This document shows, piece by piece, positions 48,801 to 57,088 of a stretch of DNA of 64,000 nt. The translations under genes were made by a program, and so were the position numbers. Origin of the DNA: Lachancea thermotolerans CBS 6340 (taxonomy: Eukaryota > Ascomycota > Saccharomycetes > Saccharomycetales > Saccharomycetaceae). Location: NCBI RefSeq assembly GCF_000142805.1, contig NC_013079.1:620001-684000 (forward strand), in the 5' to 3' direction. Each line of letters begins with the position of its first letter. The stretch's first letter is position 1. The notes under the pieces were generated by a model. That model had not been told where the DNA came from. It saw only the letters and a list, made by a program, of their open reading frames with translations, and did not search any database.

Positions 48801-50873
48801 ATGTCGGACGGAAGAGCAGACCAGGAATCGGTAGAGGAGGCAGTCTTTAAGTACGTGGGTGTGGACCTGCAGGGCGGGAAGCACGACGAAGGTCACCCCC
48901 ACGAGCTCGAGGCCGCGGAGAACAAGCGGCAAGCACAGGCGCGGTTGGCGCACGTGGCACGTGATGCAAGAGCGCGCGCTCAGGCGCAGGTTCAAGCGCA
49001 GGCGCAGGCGCAGGCGCGAGCGCAGGCACAGACGCAGTCTCAGGTCCGGGCAGGTGCCGGCTCAAGCACTGGCGGCCAGGACCAGCATGGCCAGGGTCAG
49101 GACCACGACCAAGACCAGCATGGTCAAGGCCAGGATGCGAATCCGGTCCAAGACCAGGATCAAGATCCGGACCAAGACCAGGACCAGGCGGCGGGCTCAG
49201 CAGACATGGAGTGGTTCCTCCGCCACGAGCTTGGCGCTTCCCCATCGGATCTCGACATGCGCGGCGCTCGGGAGCCGCAGTCAGTTGCCGCTGCCGCCGT
49301 TGCCGCCGCCTTTGCTGCCTCTCAGGACAACAAGAGGCCCCGCAATGAAGACGACAATGGCAGCGGCAGGAACGCGGCGTCAAACGTGTCGGGCCCCCGC
49401 CAGCACCACGGCAACAAGCGATTCAAAGTCCCAGATGCGCGCCTTGCTGGGTCTCGTGTGCAATCGAAAATGCCCCATCTTGGAGCAGTGGACCCGGAAC
49501 TTGCTTCCCTGGACGATCCGGAGGACGTTACCGAGCATGAACAGCTTGTGCGCAAAGCCATTTTGGATGCAGACTCCATAGCGCACCATCCTGATTTCCA
49601 ACACTATCTCAATACCGAGGATGATTCTGATGACAAGGCACAGCGCATGTCCTTGCTTTCCAGCAAGGGCTCGACAGTTGTGCTGGGCGGGATTCACGAC
49701 CATGGCCGAAAAATCGAGGTCTTGCCAAAAGTTGCAGGTAGGAACTCCGTCTCTGGAGTCGACTCGCACTCGGGCTCTTCTCCCGGATCGGGCTCCGGCC
49801 CGGGTGCCGGTTTGGCCGCCCGCTCGATGGGCAGAATACCTTCTGGCATGACATTAGGAGCAGGCGCCGGGGCGGGCGCTCACTCTGAGCAAGACATATC
49901 CAATATGATCCAGGACGCTGCCACTAAAGCATCCGATTTTATCAGCGCGCAAAACCAATCCACTGGTAAGTCCTTCGATGCAGTGGAAGAACAGGCCTTG
50001 GAGCATTTTGTCGGCGACTACCAAGCGATAAAGAATCTGTCACGCCGGCAAATATGTGAACGAATTTGGTCTAACGAGCGTCGGAAAGACGATTTCTGGA
50101 CTAACATTTGCAAAGTGCTCCCTTACAGAACGCGGTCTTCGGTCTACAAGCATGTCCGCCGTAAGTATCACATTTTCGAGCAACGTGGCAAATGGACGCC
50201 CGAGGAAGATCAGGAACTGGCTCAACTTTGCATGGAGAAAGAGGGTCAGTGGTCTGAAATCGGCAAGACCCTGGGCCGGATGCCTGAAGACTGCAGGGAC
50301 CGTTGGAGAAACTATGTCAAGTGCGGCAACAATCGTGCATCTAACAAGTGGTCTCCTCAGGAGGAGGAACATCTGAAGCAAGTGATTTCTGAGTTGCTTG
50401 ACTCTGTGGAGCCTCAAGATGATCAGAGTTACGACACTGACGAGGTGCACATGGACGGGAAGGCGAAGGCGGGAAAGAAGAAGAAGCAAGACTCCAAAGA
50501 CACGATCAACTGGACTGTGGTGAGTGAGCGGATGGGCGGCACTCGCTCGCGTATACAATGTCGTTACAAGTGGAACAAACTTCTCAAGAAGCAGGCTATG
50601 AGCAAGATCAAATCCATAAGCGAAGATGACAAGACTTGGATCTTGGAGAAACTGAGAGACATGGGCTTTACGGAAGACTCACAAGTCGACTGGGACGAGC
50701 TTGCGACGTTGATGCCCGGCAGGCAATGGTCAGGCACCGAGCTGAAGCTCTGTTACGAGAAACTGAGAACCGGTGTAAAATACTACAAAGACCGCACCAT
50801 CAACCAAATCTGCAAGGAGCTTATCGGCGCCCGCGATGAAGGGCTGCCGCTGGAATCCGAAAGCAAGCTTTGA
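48801..50873 (+). CDS. REB1: General regulatory factor Reb1 (Myb-type)
   Basis: Reb1 binds TTACCCG in Pol II promoters and rDNA, excludes nucleosomes and terminates transcription. From the ATG at 48801 the protein is 690 residues and begins MSDGRADQESVEEAV, matching the QESVEEAVLKYVG start of S. cerevisiae Reb1 (810). An open frame to 48705 is therefore not used. After a Gln/Ala-rich and then Asp/Gln-rich repeat tract (about residues 50-135), the segment QLVRKAILDADSIAHHPDFQ is conserved. The Myb-like DNA-binding domain spans roughly 380-680, with KVLPYRTRSSVYKHVRRKYH, RGKWTPEEDQELAQLC, TLGRMPEDCRDRWRNYVKC and INWTVVSERMGGTRSRIQC. It stands for both REB1 and NSI1 of post-duplication yeasts. 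Confidence 0.95.
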   Translation: MSDGRADQESVEEAVFKYVGVDLQGGKHDEGHPHELEAAENKRQAQARLAHVARDARARAQAQVQAQAQAQARAQAQTQSQVRAGAGSSTGGQDQHGQGQDHDQDQHGQGQDANPVQDQDQDPDQDQDQAAGSADMEWFLRHELGASPSDLDMRGAREPQSVAAAAVAAAFAASQDNKRPRNEDDNGSGRNAASNVSGPRQHHGNKRFKVPDARLAGSRVQSKMPHLGAVDPELASLDDPEDVTEHEQLVRKAILDADSIAHHPDFQHYLNTEDDSDDKAQRMSLLSSKGSTVVLGGIHDHGRKIEVLPKVAGRNSVSGVDSHSGSSPGSGSGPGAGLAARSMGRIPSGMTLGAGAGAGAHSEQDISNMIQDAATKASDFISAQNQSTGKSFDAVEEQALEHFVGDYQAIKNLSRRQICERIWSNERRKDDFWTNICKVLPYRTRSSVYKHVRRKYHIFEQRGKWTPEEDQELAQLCMEKEGQWSEIGKTLGRMPEDCRDRWRNYVKCGNNRASNKWSPQEEEHLKQVISELLDSVEPQDDQSYDTDEVHMDGKAKAGKKKKQDSKDTINWTVVSERMGGTRSRIQCRYKWNKLLKKQAMSKIKSISEDDKTWILEKLRDMGFTEDSQVDWDELATLMPGRQWSGTELKLCYEKLRTGVKYYKDRTINQICKELIGARDEGLPLESESKL
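48968..49190 (+). repeat. Gln/Ala then Asp/Gln repeat-coding tract in REB1
   Basis: Hexanucleotide-like caggcg units encode an alternating QA run. They are followed by gaccag/gatcag units encoding alternating DQ, with QHGQGQD pieces. The tract is GC-rich and probably variable in length between strains. Confidence 0.85.
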
Positions 50874-50901
50874 GCATCGAGCTTCGAGCTTCGAGCTTCG
50901 A
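50874..50901 (+). repeat. 7-bp tandem repeat just after REB1
   Basis: Four units of GCTTCGA (the first GCATCGA) follow directly after the REB1 stop codon. Confidence 0.85.
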
Positions 50902-51111
50902 GGCGGTGTGAGTATCTCACGTGTACTATATAGGGTATCGGAATATTTAAGCACTTTTTTTACCGTTCCGCGTGGCAAGGCAGCGCGGCAAATCCGTGTT
51001 CAGCTATCCGTCAGAAAACGTATTTTAAGTATTTAAAAACATTATACAAAATATTCCAAGTGAATAGTGAGTTTTGTAAGATTCAGCGAGCTACGTAATA
51101 GTAGATTATAC

Positions 51112-51883
51112 TTAGAACTTGCTGAATTGCTTGTTGGCCTGGCCAGCGGTGGAGGTGACCTTCAAGACGTTGAATCTAACAGTCTTGGAGATAGGTCTGC
51201 ACTGACCAACGGTGACAACATCGCCGACCTCGACACGGAAGGCTGGGGAAACGTGAGCTGGGACGTTCTTGTGTCTCTTCTCGTATCTGTTGTACTTTGG
51301 AACGTAGTGCAAGTAGTCTCTTCTGATGACGATGGTACGGTGCATCTTGGCGGAGACGACAACACCTGACAAGATCTTACCACGGATGGAGACGTTACCG
51401 GTGAATGGGCACTTCTTGTCGATGTAAGAACCCTCGATGGCGGTCTTTGGGGTCTTGAAGCCCAAACCAACGTTCTTATACCATCTCTTGGTACGTCTGT
51501 TGGCCTTGGTCTTTGGGTTGGTGAAGATGTGTGGTTGCTGCACGCGGTGGTTAGTAAATTGTGCTTGTGTGCGGAGCGCGCTGCTCGGCGTGTGAGGCGA
51601 AGCGCTGATGTCGGATTACCCTCGTGTTGGCATCGCCGGACCTCTCTCGCGGTATTTCCTCCCGGTTCTCGTTCGCCTTGTACCGCCCTGGCAGATAATC
51701 TCACTGGCCTTCACTATGGGCAATCTAATCCACCAGCTCATTCATGCGGTTCTCGGGCATCAACAGGCATCATCAGCCTCATCTCGCTCGCTCGTGCGCT
51801 GGTTTACGCGGAGTCTCCTCCTGCTCGCATATTCATACCTTTTGGAAAGCTCTCTCAGCTTGCACAGTCAATTCAGTCGACAT
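51112..51883 (-). CDS. RPS11: 40S ribosomal protein S11 (uS17), intron-containing
   Basis: Complement join of exon 1 (51883 down to 51839) and exon 2 (51537 down to 51112), giving 156 residues, the S. cerevisiae length. Exon 1 encodes [15 protein letters not shown], and exon 2 continues [19 protein letters not shown] through to the C-terminal NKQFSKF. uS17 binds 18S rRNA in the small subunit. The 301-nt intron has a GTATGA donor, a perfect TACTAAC branch site (51556 down to 51550) and a GCAG acceptor. Exon 1 length (45 nt) and intron position equal those of S. cerevisiae RPS11A/B. Two Rap1-type sites lie upstream. The gene is convergent with REB1, as expected from conserved order. Confidence 0.96.
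51538..51838 (-). other. RPS11 spliceosomal intron (301 nt)
   Basis: On the minus strand the donor is GTATGA (51838-51833), the branch site is TACTAAC (51556-51550) and the acceptor is GCAG ending at 51538. Donor position 6 deviates from the usual GTATGT; the branch site and flanking exons are unambiguous. Confidence 0.95.
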
Positions 51884-52211
51884 CTTGATGGGTTCTTGAG
51901 GCCTTTAGCTAGTAACACAATTGCACTGAATTTTCCAAAATCTGTTAAACTACCATTTCGAAAAAGTTTCCTGCCCTGCAGAGCCCGACAAGGAGAAGTC
52001 CCACAGCTGCAGCATGCCGGCTAGGCTGGGGTCCCACCAGGAGCCTGCCACAGTCGGGCTGGCCGTTGGGCGAACTCCAGGCAGAGTCCAGCCGGCGGTG
52101 GGCAGAGCTACTGCCTAGCCATCGGTACACCTCCCGCCTAGAGCGCCGCTGCCGCGCGTGCTCCAGGCTGAACACTTTTAGACCTGCGCAAATCTGACTT
52201 TCCGAGTTTTG

Positions 52212-52259
52212 TCACCCACGCACCTTTTTGTGATTATGAAATTACAAGTGTCTGGGTGT
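52212..52259. promoter_or_regulatory. Two Rap1-type sites upstream of RPS11
   Basis: ACACCCAGACACT (minus strand, 52259-52247) fits the Rap1 consensus at every position. TCACCCACGCACC (52212-52224) fits at 12 of 13. Paired Rap1 sites 300-400 bp before the ATG are typical of yeast ribosomal protein genes. Confidence 0.7.
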
Positions 52260-52319
52260 GGGCAGTCAAACCTCCGTGACAAACAGCACGTGTCGGATCA
52301 CGTGCGTATGAGTATATGT

Positions 52320-52407
52320 GTACTCGAGTGGGAAGAGCTTATCGCATGATCTACATGAGTACTTCTAAGAGTACTTCTGGGAACTCCTCCGAGTACCCCG
52401 CGAGTAC
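52320..52407. repeat. Cluster of GAGTAC/GTACTC hexamers
   Basis: The hexamer occurs at 52320-52325 (inverted), 52357-52362, 52369-52374, 52391-52396 and 52402-52407. The middle pair belong to a GAGTACTTCT direct repeat. Significance is unknown. Confidence 0.7.
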
Positions 52408-52625
52408 TCTGTCCAGGTGGATTCCAGTATATCGCAGCGTCAGCGACACGATATCCAATACCAAAACACATTGTAACCACGGCGAAGCCAAGTAAAAAAA
52501 CCAACCTTCTTACAACAGGCGGGCAGCGCCCGCCGCACTATATAAAATCTACGTACATTTTCTGTTCCTAATGGAAGCTCCTTGCGCGCTCGCATGCGCG
52601 CTCAGTGATGTTGCTGGCGATCTTC

Positions 52626-53165
52626 TCAGCATTTCCGCACGGCCTCGAACTGGTCGAACGCAGCCTTGCCCTGCAGCATCACGTCGAAAATGAAGGTATA
52701 TCCGCCGTTCATGCGCAGTGTCAGCTTCACGCCGTTTGAAAAGTCGAGGAACCGTTCAATCACTAACTTGTCGCTCACCGTCTCGCACACGATAGGCGGC
52801 CTCGCACCGCGTGCGTCCTGCTTCGCGGCCGACGAAACGCTGTGCCGCGGGATGATGCGTGTCTCAATGTATTTGTCGATCTCAAACACAAGGTCCTCCG
52901 GACAGTCGTCGAAGTCCGAGTACGATTTGTTGAGCTGCGACGTCAGAAAGTCGTTTGAGAACTGCTCCAGCTCGTTATAGAAATTCTCTATATAGCCGCA
53001 GTTCTCGGGCAGCTGACGGTACTCCTTCTTGGCCAGCTTCGCAGACGCAGCCGTGCGTTGCTGGAAGTGTGACGCGGGCGGGACGATCACTCGGTTCGAC
53101 ACCGCCTGAGAGCCCAAACGGGCACTTGTGCAGAGGAAGCGGGATGACAGGCGACGGCTAAACAT
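52626..53165 (-). CDS. FMP23: Mitochondrial protein Fmp23
   Basis: The 179-residue protein (S. cerevisiae Fmp23/YBR047W, 175) has an N-terminus MFSRRLSSRFLCTSARLGSQ rich in Arg and Ser with no acids, a strong mitochondrial targeting signal. Fmp23 is found in mitochondria and has been linked to iron homeostasis; its molecular role is not established. The body contains RVIVPPASHF, EYRQLPENCGYIE and LTSQLNKSYSDF. I assign it mainly by its place between RPS11 and ZTA1, which fits YBR048W-YBR047W-YBR046C, and by length and targeting; remembered sequence similarity is moderate. Confidence 0.75.
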   Translation of the reverse strand: MFSRRLSSRFLCTSARLGSQAVSNRVIVPPASHFQQRTAASAKLAKKEYRQLPENCGYIENFYNELEQFSNDFLTSQLNKSYSDFDDCPEDLVFEIDKYIETRIIPRHSVSSAAKQDARGARPPIVCETVSDKLVIERFLDFSNGVKLTLRMNGGYTFIFDVMLQGKAAFDQFEAVRKC

Positions 53166-53944
53166 GACTGCTGATGGGATTGATCACGACGTTTGGGCAA
53201 GCGGTCAAGAACGAGCGACGTGGTTTTTGTCGACTAGATCATACTCTGCACCCGTACTGCACCCGCAATATCGGATAACGTTATGGGTGATCTTCATGTC
53301 TGGGCCTTGCACCTGCCCCGGTGGAACGCCAGTGACGCGCGAAAGAGCTATGCGCTGGCTAGCGTAGCCTGCGAGATTCCGTATCTCGAGCGGAAGAGCT
53401 GTCTATGGGCGTATTTGTGTGTTTTTTTCAACTAGCCAACTTGCACCTCGCGATGACAGTGTCTCAAGGTTGACACTCAAGGTTGACACTCAAGGCCGGA
53501 ATTTCTGAAAACTAACCCTTCGACTACAAACTACCGCTCGTGGGCGCAACTACTGCCAGATGTTTACTAATTGTATTGACCACGGGGCTTCTTTTATTGT
53601 TCTTAGTATCGGTCGGACGTTATTGAGGGTTAGCCTCCAAAGGGCCACACTACCCTTACTAATCCAACGCAGCGCAGAATGGTCGTCTGCTCGCATCCCC
53701 AAGACTGTCAAGAGATGAATATCGCATATTAGAAGCTTTTTGCTTAACTCCGGCTAGCGCCACTCCGCTCCGTGCGCGGAGCTGCGTTTCAACAATCATC
53801 TGCTCGACGGTGTGGCGCTAGGACCCAAGATTACTAATTTTACAAGACAGCAAGCAACCTTTGGAGTTGTCCGAGCTTGACGCGTTTCATCCTCACTTTG
53901 ATATAAAAGGGGACCTAGGTCGTGGATTTCAGGACCCATAGCTA
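53166..53944. other. Divergent FMP23-ZTA1 intergenic region
   Basis: This is 779 bp with a 13-bp tandem repeat (53463-53495) and no recognisable gene. It should hold both promoters. Confidence 0.5.
53463..53495 (+). repeat. 13-bp tandem repeat, 2.5 copies
   Basis: The unit CTCAAGGTTGACA is repeated at 53463-53475 and 53476-53488, followed by a partial copy. Confidence 0.85.
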
Positions 53945-55021
53945 ATGATTGCCAGACTAACAGGTTCATACCTACCAACGCGCTCCATATCACGCTTGGT
54001 AGAAAAAGTTAAAATGACTCCTATTCCAGCGGTTCAGAAAGCTGTCCTCATCAGAGAGACTGGTGGACTTGATGTGCTACGTTACGAGCAGGACTTCCCC
54101 GTGCCAAAGATCGGCAACAACGAGATTCTGATCAAAAACAAGTATGCGGGCATAAACTACATCGAAAGTTACTTCCGTAAGGGAATTTACCCTTCGAAGA
54201 AGCCATATGTGCTTGGCCGTGAGGCCTCTGGTGTCGTCGTGGCCAAGGGCGATGCCGTAACGAAATTTGATGTCAATGATAAGGTCGCCTACCTCTCGTC
54301 CAACACCTTTGCGCAGTACACCAAGATTTCCGAGGCAGGAACCGTTTCCAAGGTGCCACAAGACTCTACAGACGAGCAGCTGAAGTTATACGCAGGTTCG
54401 CTGGTACAGGCCTTGACGTCTCTGGCCTTTGTCAGGGAGGCATACCCTGTAAAAAAGGGTGACTACATTCTGCTGTACGCGGCCGCGGGCGGCGCGGGTC
54501 TTGCCTTCAACCAATTCCTTAAAAAGGCAGGCGCCCACACCATTGCGGTTGCTTCGACGGACGAGAAGCTGCAGCTGGCCAAGGAGTATGGCGCTGAGTT
54601 CCTGATCAACTCCTCAAAGGACGACGTGCTGGCCCGAGTCCTGGAGATCACAAATGGGCAAGGTGTCGAAGCAGCATTCGATAGTGTTGGTAAGGATACT
54701 TTCGAAACCTCCCTGAAGGCGCTCAAGAGGAAGGGCACACTAGTGTCCTTTGGCAATGCTTCGGGGCCTGTCCCCCCTGTCGCAATTAACATTCTCACCC
54801 CCAAGAACATCAAGCTATTACGGCCCTCATTATTCGGCTACATTGCTACTCATGAGGAGTGGGAAAGCTATTCTAGCGAGCTATTCGATCTTTTGCACTC
54901 TGGCGCTCTTAAAATTCTGATTTCAAAGACCTACCCTCTTGAAGAATACAATCAAGCTGCCGAGCAATTGGAGTCCAGAAAGACTGTTGGCAAGCTCATG
55001 CTTGAAATCTCTCAGGATTGA
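53945..55021 (+). CDS. ZTA1: NADPH-dependent quinone reductase, zeta-crystallin type
   Basis: The MDR-family NADPH:quinone oxidoreductase matches S. cerevisiae Zta1 (334 residues) from the internal Met at 54014 (MTPIPAVQKAVLI), which alone gives 335 residues. Conserved blocks are NKYAGINYIESYFRKGIYP, YVLGREASGVVVAKGD, the nucleotide-binding loop YAAAGGAGLAFNQ, TIAVASTDEKLQLAKEYGAE and SFGNASGPVPP. The frame continues upstream to an ATG at 53945, adding 23 residues (MIARLTGSYLPTRSISRLVEKVK) with five basic residues and one acidic, resembling a mitochondrial presequence. Both starts may be used; I give the longer form. Zta1 also binds AU-rich RNA in yeast. GIP1 follows in tandem, as YBR046C-YBR045C. 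Confidence 0.93.
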   Translation: MIARLTGSYLPTRSISRLVEKVKMTPIPAVQKAVLIRETGGLDVLRYEQDFPVPKIGNNEILIKNKYAGINYIESYFRKGIYPSKKPYVLGREASGVVVAKGDAVTKFDVNDKVAYLSSNTFAQYTKISEAGTVSKVPQDSTDEQLKLYAGSLVQALTSLAFVREAYPVKKGDYILLYAAAGGAGLAFNQFLKKAGAHTIAVASTDEKLQLAKEYGAEFLINSSKDDVLARVLEITNGQGVEAAFDSVGKDTFETSLKALKRKGTLVSFGNASGPVPPVAINILTPKNIKLLRPSLFGYIATHEEWESYSSELFDLLHSGALKILISKTYPLEEYNQAAEQLESRKTVGKLMLEISQD

Positions 55022-55192
55022 GCGTTCCAAAGTCGATTTTGTGCTAAGACGTGACAGTGTCACAAAAATTATGAAATGCTCGTTCATAAGTGTCAGCCTA
55101 CTAAAACGGCTCTTGTGTCTGAATTGTAAAGTCATTTAGGTTTAGTAGCATCGCATTTAGTGAACGAAAGTGATTGCAAACTTGAACTTAGC

Positions 55193-56974
55193 ATGGCGGT
55201 GAGAACTATCGGCCCTCATCAGCCATTGTCAACAAATTGTTCATCCGACGTGAAGCGCCAGGAAGAGAAGCAAGCTGGCTCTAAAAGAAAGCAGTTTAGA
55301 AAATGGCTACACAGTCTCAAGGAACATGCCCCGTCTCCAGACTACAGAGACGAAGAGACTGTTCTCATCGACATCGCAGATTCATATTTGGGATTTTTGG
55401 ATCCCCTGTCGTACGTTCCCGTGTTAACAACAGGCGAAGCTGCGATGCTTGACTGCGAGAAGCAATCACCCAGCCGGACACATAGCAAACGATTGCGCGA
55501 GTTTCTGAGGGAACATTTGAAGCGGAGGCCTTCCACCCACAAGGACGGCAGAGCATTGCAGTCGCGAGACCAGGGCCCGGAGAGTTCGCTAAACATGTCC
55601 TGTAGCGAGGCGAATGAGGCTGTTGTTGGTGATAGCCCAAGCCAGTTAGACAGGCCAGTATGTGAGAACGAATTCACAATTCTAAAAAGCGAAGCTGTTG
55701 AAGGCTTGGCGCCTATTAAGCAGGAAGACGATTCTCAGGGCTCAAGATCCGCAGACGGTTTGAAAGAACCTTGCTTTATTCTTCAGCAAGATGAGGACGC
55801 TGGGCAGAACAGTTTGAAGAGGACATCAGATTCGCCGCTAGCGGATAACTCTACGGAATCTAAGCGAACCTGTTTCGAAAGAGAGCCCGAGCGCAATGAT
55901 GACGGTTTTATTGACGAGAGCTCATCGGTGTACTCGGATGTCCCTTCTCCTGAGGCTTCAATTTGCAAGACACCGCCAGCAGTGTTGACAAAACCATGCG
56001 AAGGTAATGTAACACCTTCGCGAGGCGCTGGAGACGATAGTAATAGCGCGCCATTGGAGGACAAGCTTTACGTTGTCATAGAAAAACTCAAAGCTGCTGT
56101 CCACCCACGTTCGTCGGGTAGCGCCAAGTTTGAGCCCGCTGACTGTTCCGCATCTAGCGACAAGATTGCTTCTCCAGTCTACGAACCAACTTTCATTCGA
56201 GTTCCTACGTTTAGACAGAGCCTCAGAAGGATGCATGCGCGCGGGCTCCTCGAGGATGTGAGAAACGGTACGATAAAGGAGGAAGATTTGTTGAAGTTGG
56301 CTAAAAGAGAGCCAGAAAGCTTCAATTTCAGAGATGCCAAGTTTTTTGAAAAGGACTCTGAGGCTTCGGGATCGTCAGAGTCTTCTAAAAGCCTTGAAAG
56401 TAGTCGTTTTTACAGCGTCAAATTTGATAAATTCTCGCATCTTTTGATGTATGATGCCACAAAGAGGTTTCACTCTGACAGATGGGGTACCTTGCGATCT
56501 GCCAATCTTTCAACCGGCAGTAAGGGCAAAGCTAAGCCGTGTCCATTATTAGAAAACGCGGTTTATAGTAAGGAAAGCATTCGATCCCGGAAACCTATCC
56601 TTAAATGCAAAAGCAATACCCGCGCGGAAGTTGAATCTTTGAGAGCAGAGGATTGTGACAAGGTTGACGTTTTTGCATTTTTGAAGTTCTTTGAACACCA
56701 TGAAGCCCAGCGACGGAGTGAGGAGCTGAGTTTGAGCAGGATACGCGAACAGCAATTAACAAATTACTACGCTAATGATCATGTGTATAACTCAGCTAGG
56801 AGCGGGAGCTTGAAATTCGCGGCCGTGGACTTTAATAGAAGTAAAAAAGCTACGGAAATTAACATTGGCCGCGAGCTGAGGGGTCCTGATAGAAGGATTT
56901 CAAGTTGTCCTTCTATGCGGGATTGGGACCTTGGACGCAAAAGAAGAGGTGACGTCTCCCAACACTGTTATTGA
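55193..56974 (+). CDS. GIP1: Probable Gip1, sporulation-specific Glc7 regulatory subunit
   Basis: The product has 593 residues from the ATG at 55193 (the frame reaches 55160 only with GTG); S. cerevisiae Gip1 has 639. Gip1 targets the type-1 phosphatase to septins and the prospore membrane during sporulation. The N-terminal third has a basic helical region (KRKQFRKWLHSLKEHAP), the middle is acidic and disordered, and the C-terminal third is conserved-looking: TFRQSLRRMHARGLLEDVRNG, SFNFRDAKFFEKDS, FYSVKFDKFSHLLMYD and VDVFAFLKFFEHHEAQR. VKF and LKF triplets resemble RVxF docking cores, but I see no unequivocal one. Assignment rests on position between ZTA1 and TCM62 (YBR046C, YBR044C) and overall character. 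Confidence 0.65.
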   Translation: MAVRTIGPHQPLSTNCSSDVKRQEEKQAGSKRKQFRKWLHSLKEHAPSPDYRDEETVLIDIADSYLGFLDPLSYVPVLTTGEAAMLDCEKQSPSRTHSKRLREFLREHLKRRPSTHKDGRALQSRDQGPESSLNMSCSEANEAVVGDSPSQLDRPVCENEFTILKSEAVEGLAPIKQEDDSQGSRSADGLKEPCFILQQDEDAGQNSLKRTSDSPLADNSTESKRTCFEREPERNDDGFIDESSSVYSDVPSPEASICKTPPAVLTKPCEGNVTPSRGAGDDSNSAPLEDKLYVVIEKLKAAVHPRSSGSAKFEPADCSASSDKIASPVYEPTFIRVPTFRQSLRRMHARGLLEDVRNGTIKEEDLLKLAKREPESFNFRDAKFFEKDSEASGSSESSKSLESSRFYSVKFDKFSHLLMYDATKRFHSDRWGTLRSANLSTGSKGKAKPCPLLENAVYSKESIRSRKPILKCKSNTRAEVESLRAEDCDKVDVFAFLKFFEHHEAQRRSEELSLSRIREQQLTNYYANDHVYNSARSGSLKFAAVDFNRSKKATEINIGRELRGPDRRISSCPSMRDWDLGRKRRGDVSQHCY

Positions 56975-57088
56975 TTTAACTGTTCATGAACATTTCTAGG
57001 AAGTATTATGAATTTAAGTATTGAATTTTGTACTAAACACTTATCGGAAATAGACAAAAATAGATGTATCGCACGAGCCACAACGAAA

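Larger units (their letters stand above)
51884..52625. other. RPS11 promoter region and FMP23 3' flank
   Basis: This is about 740 bp between the RPS11 start and the FMP23 stop. It contains Rap1-type sites, two CACGTG hexamers (52287-52292 and 52299-52304) and a set of GAGTAC repeats (52320-52407). I see no gene. Confidence 0.6.
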
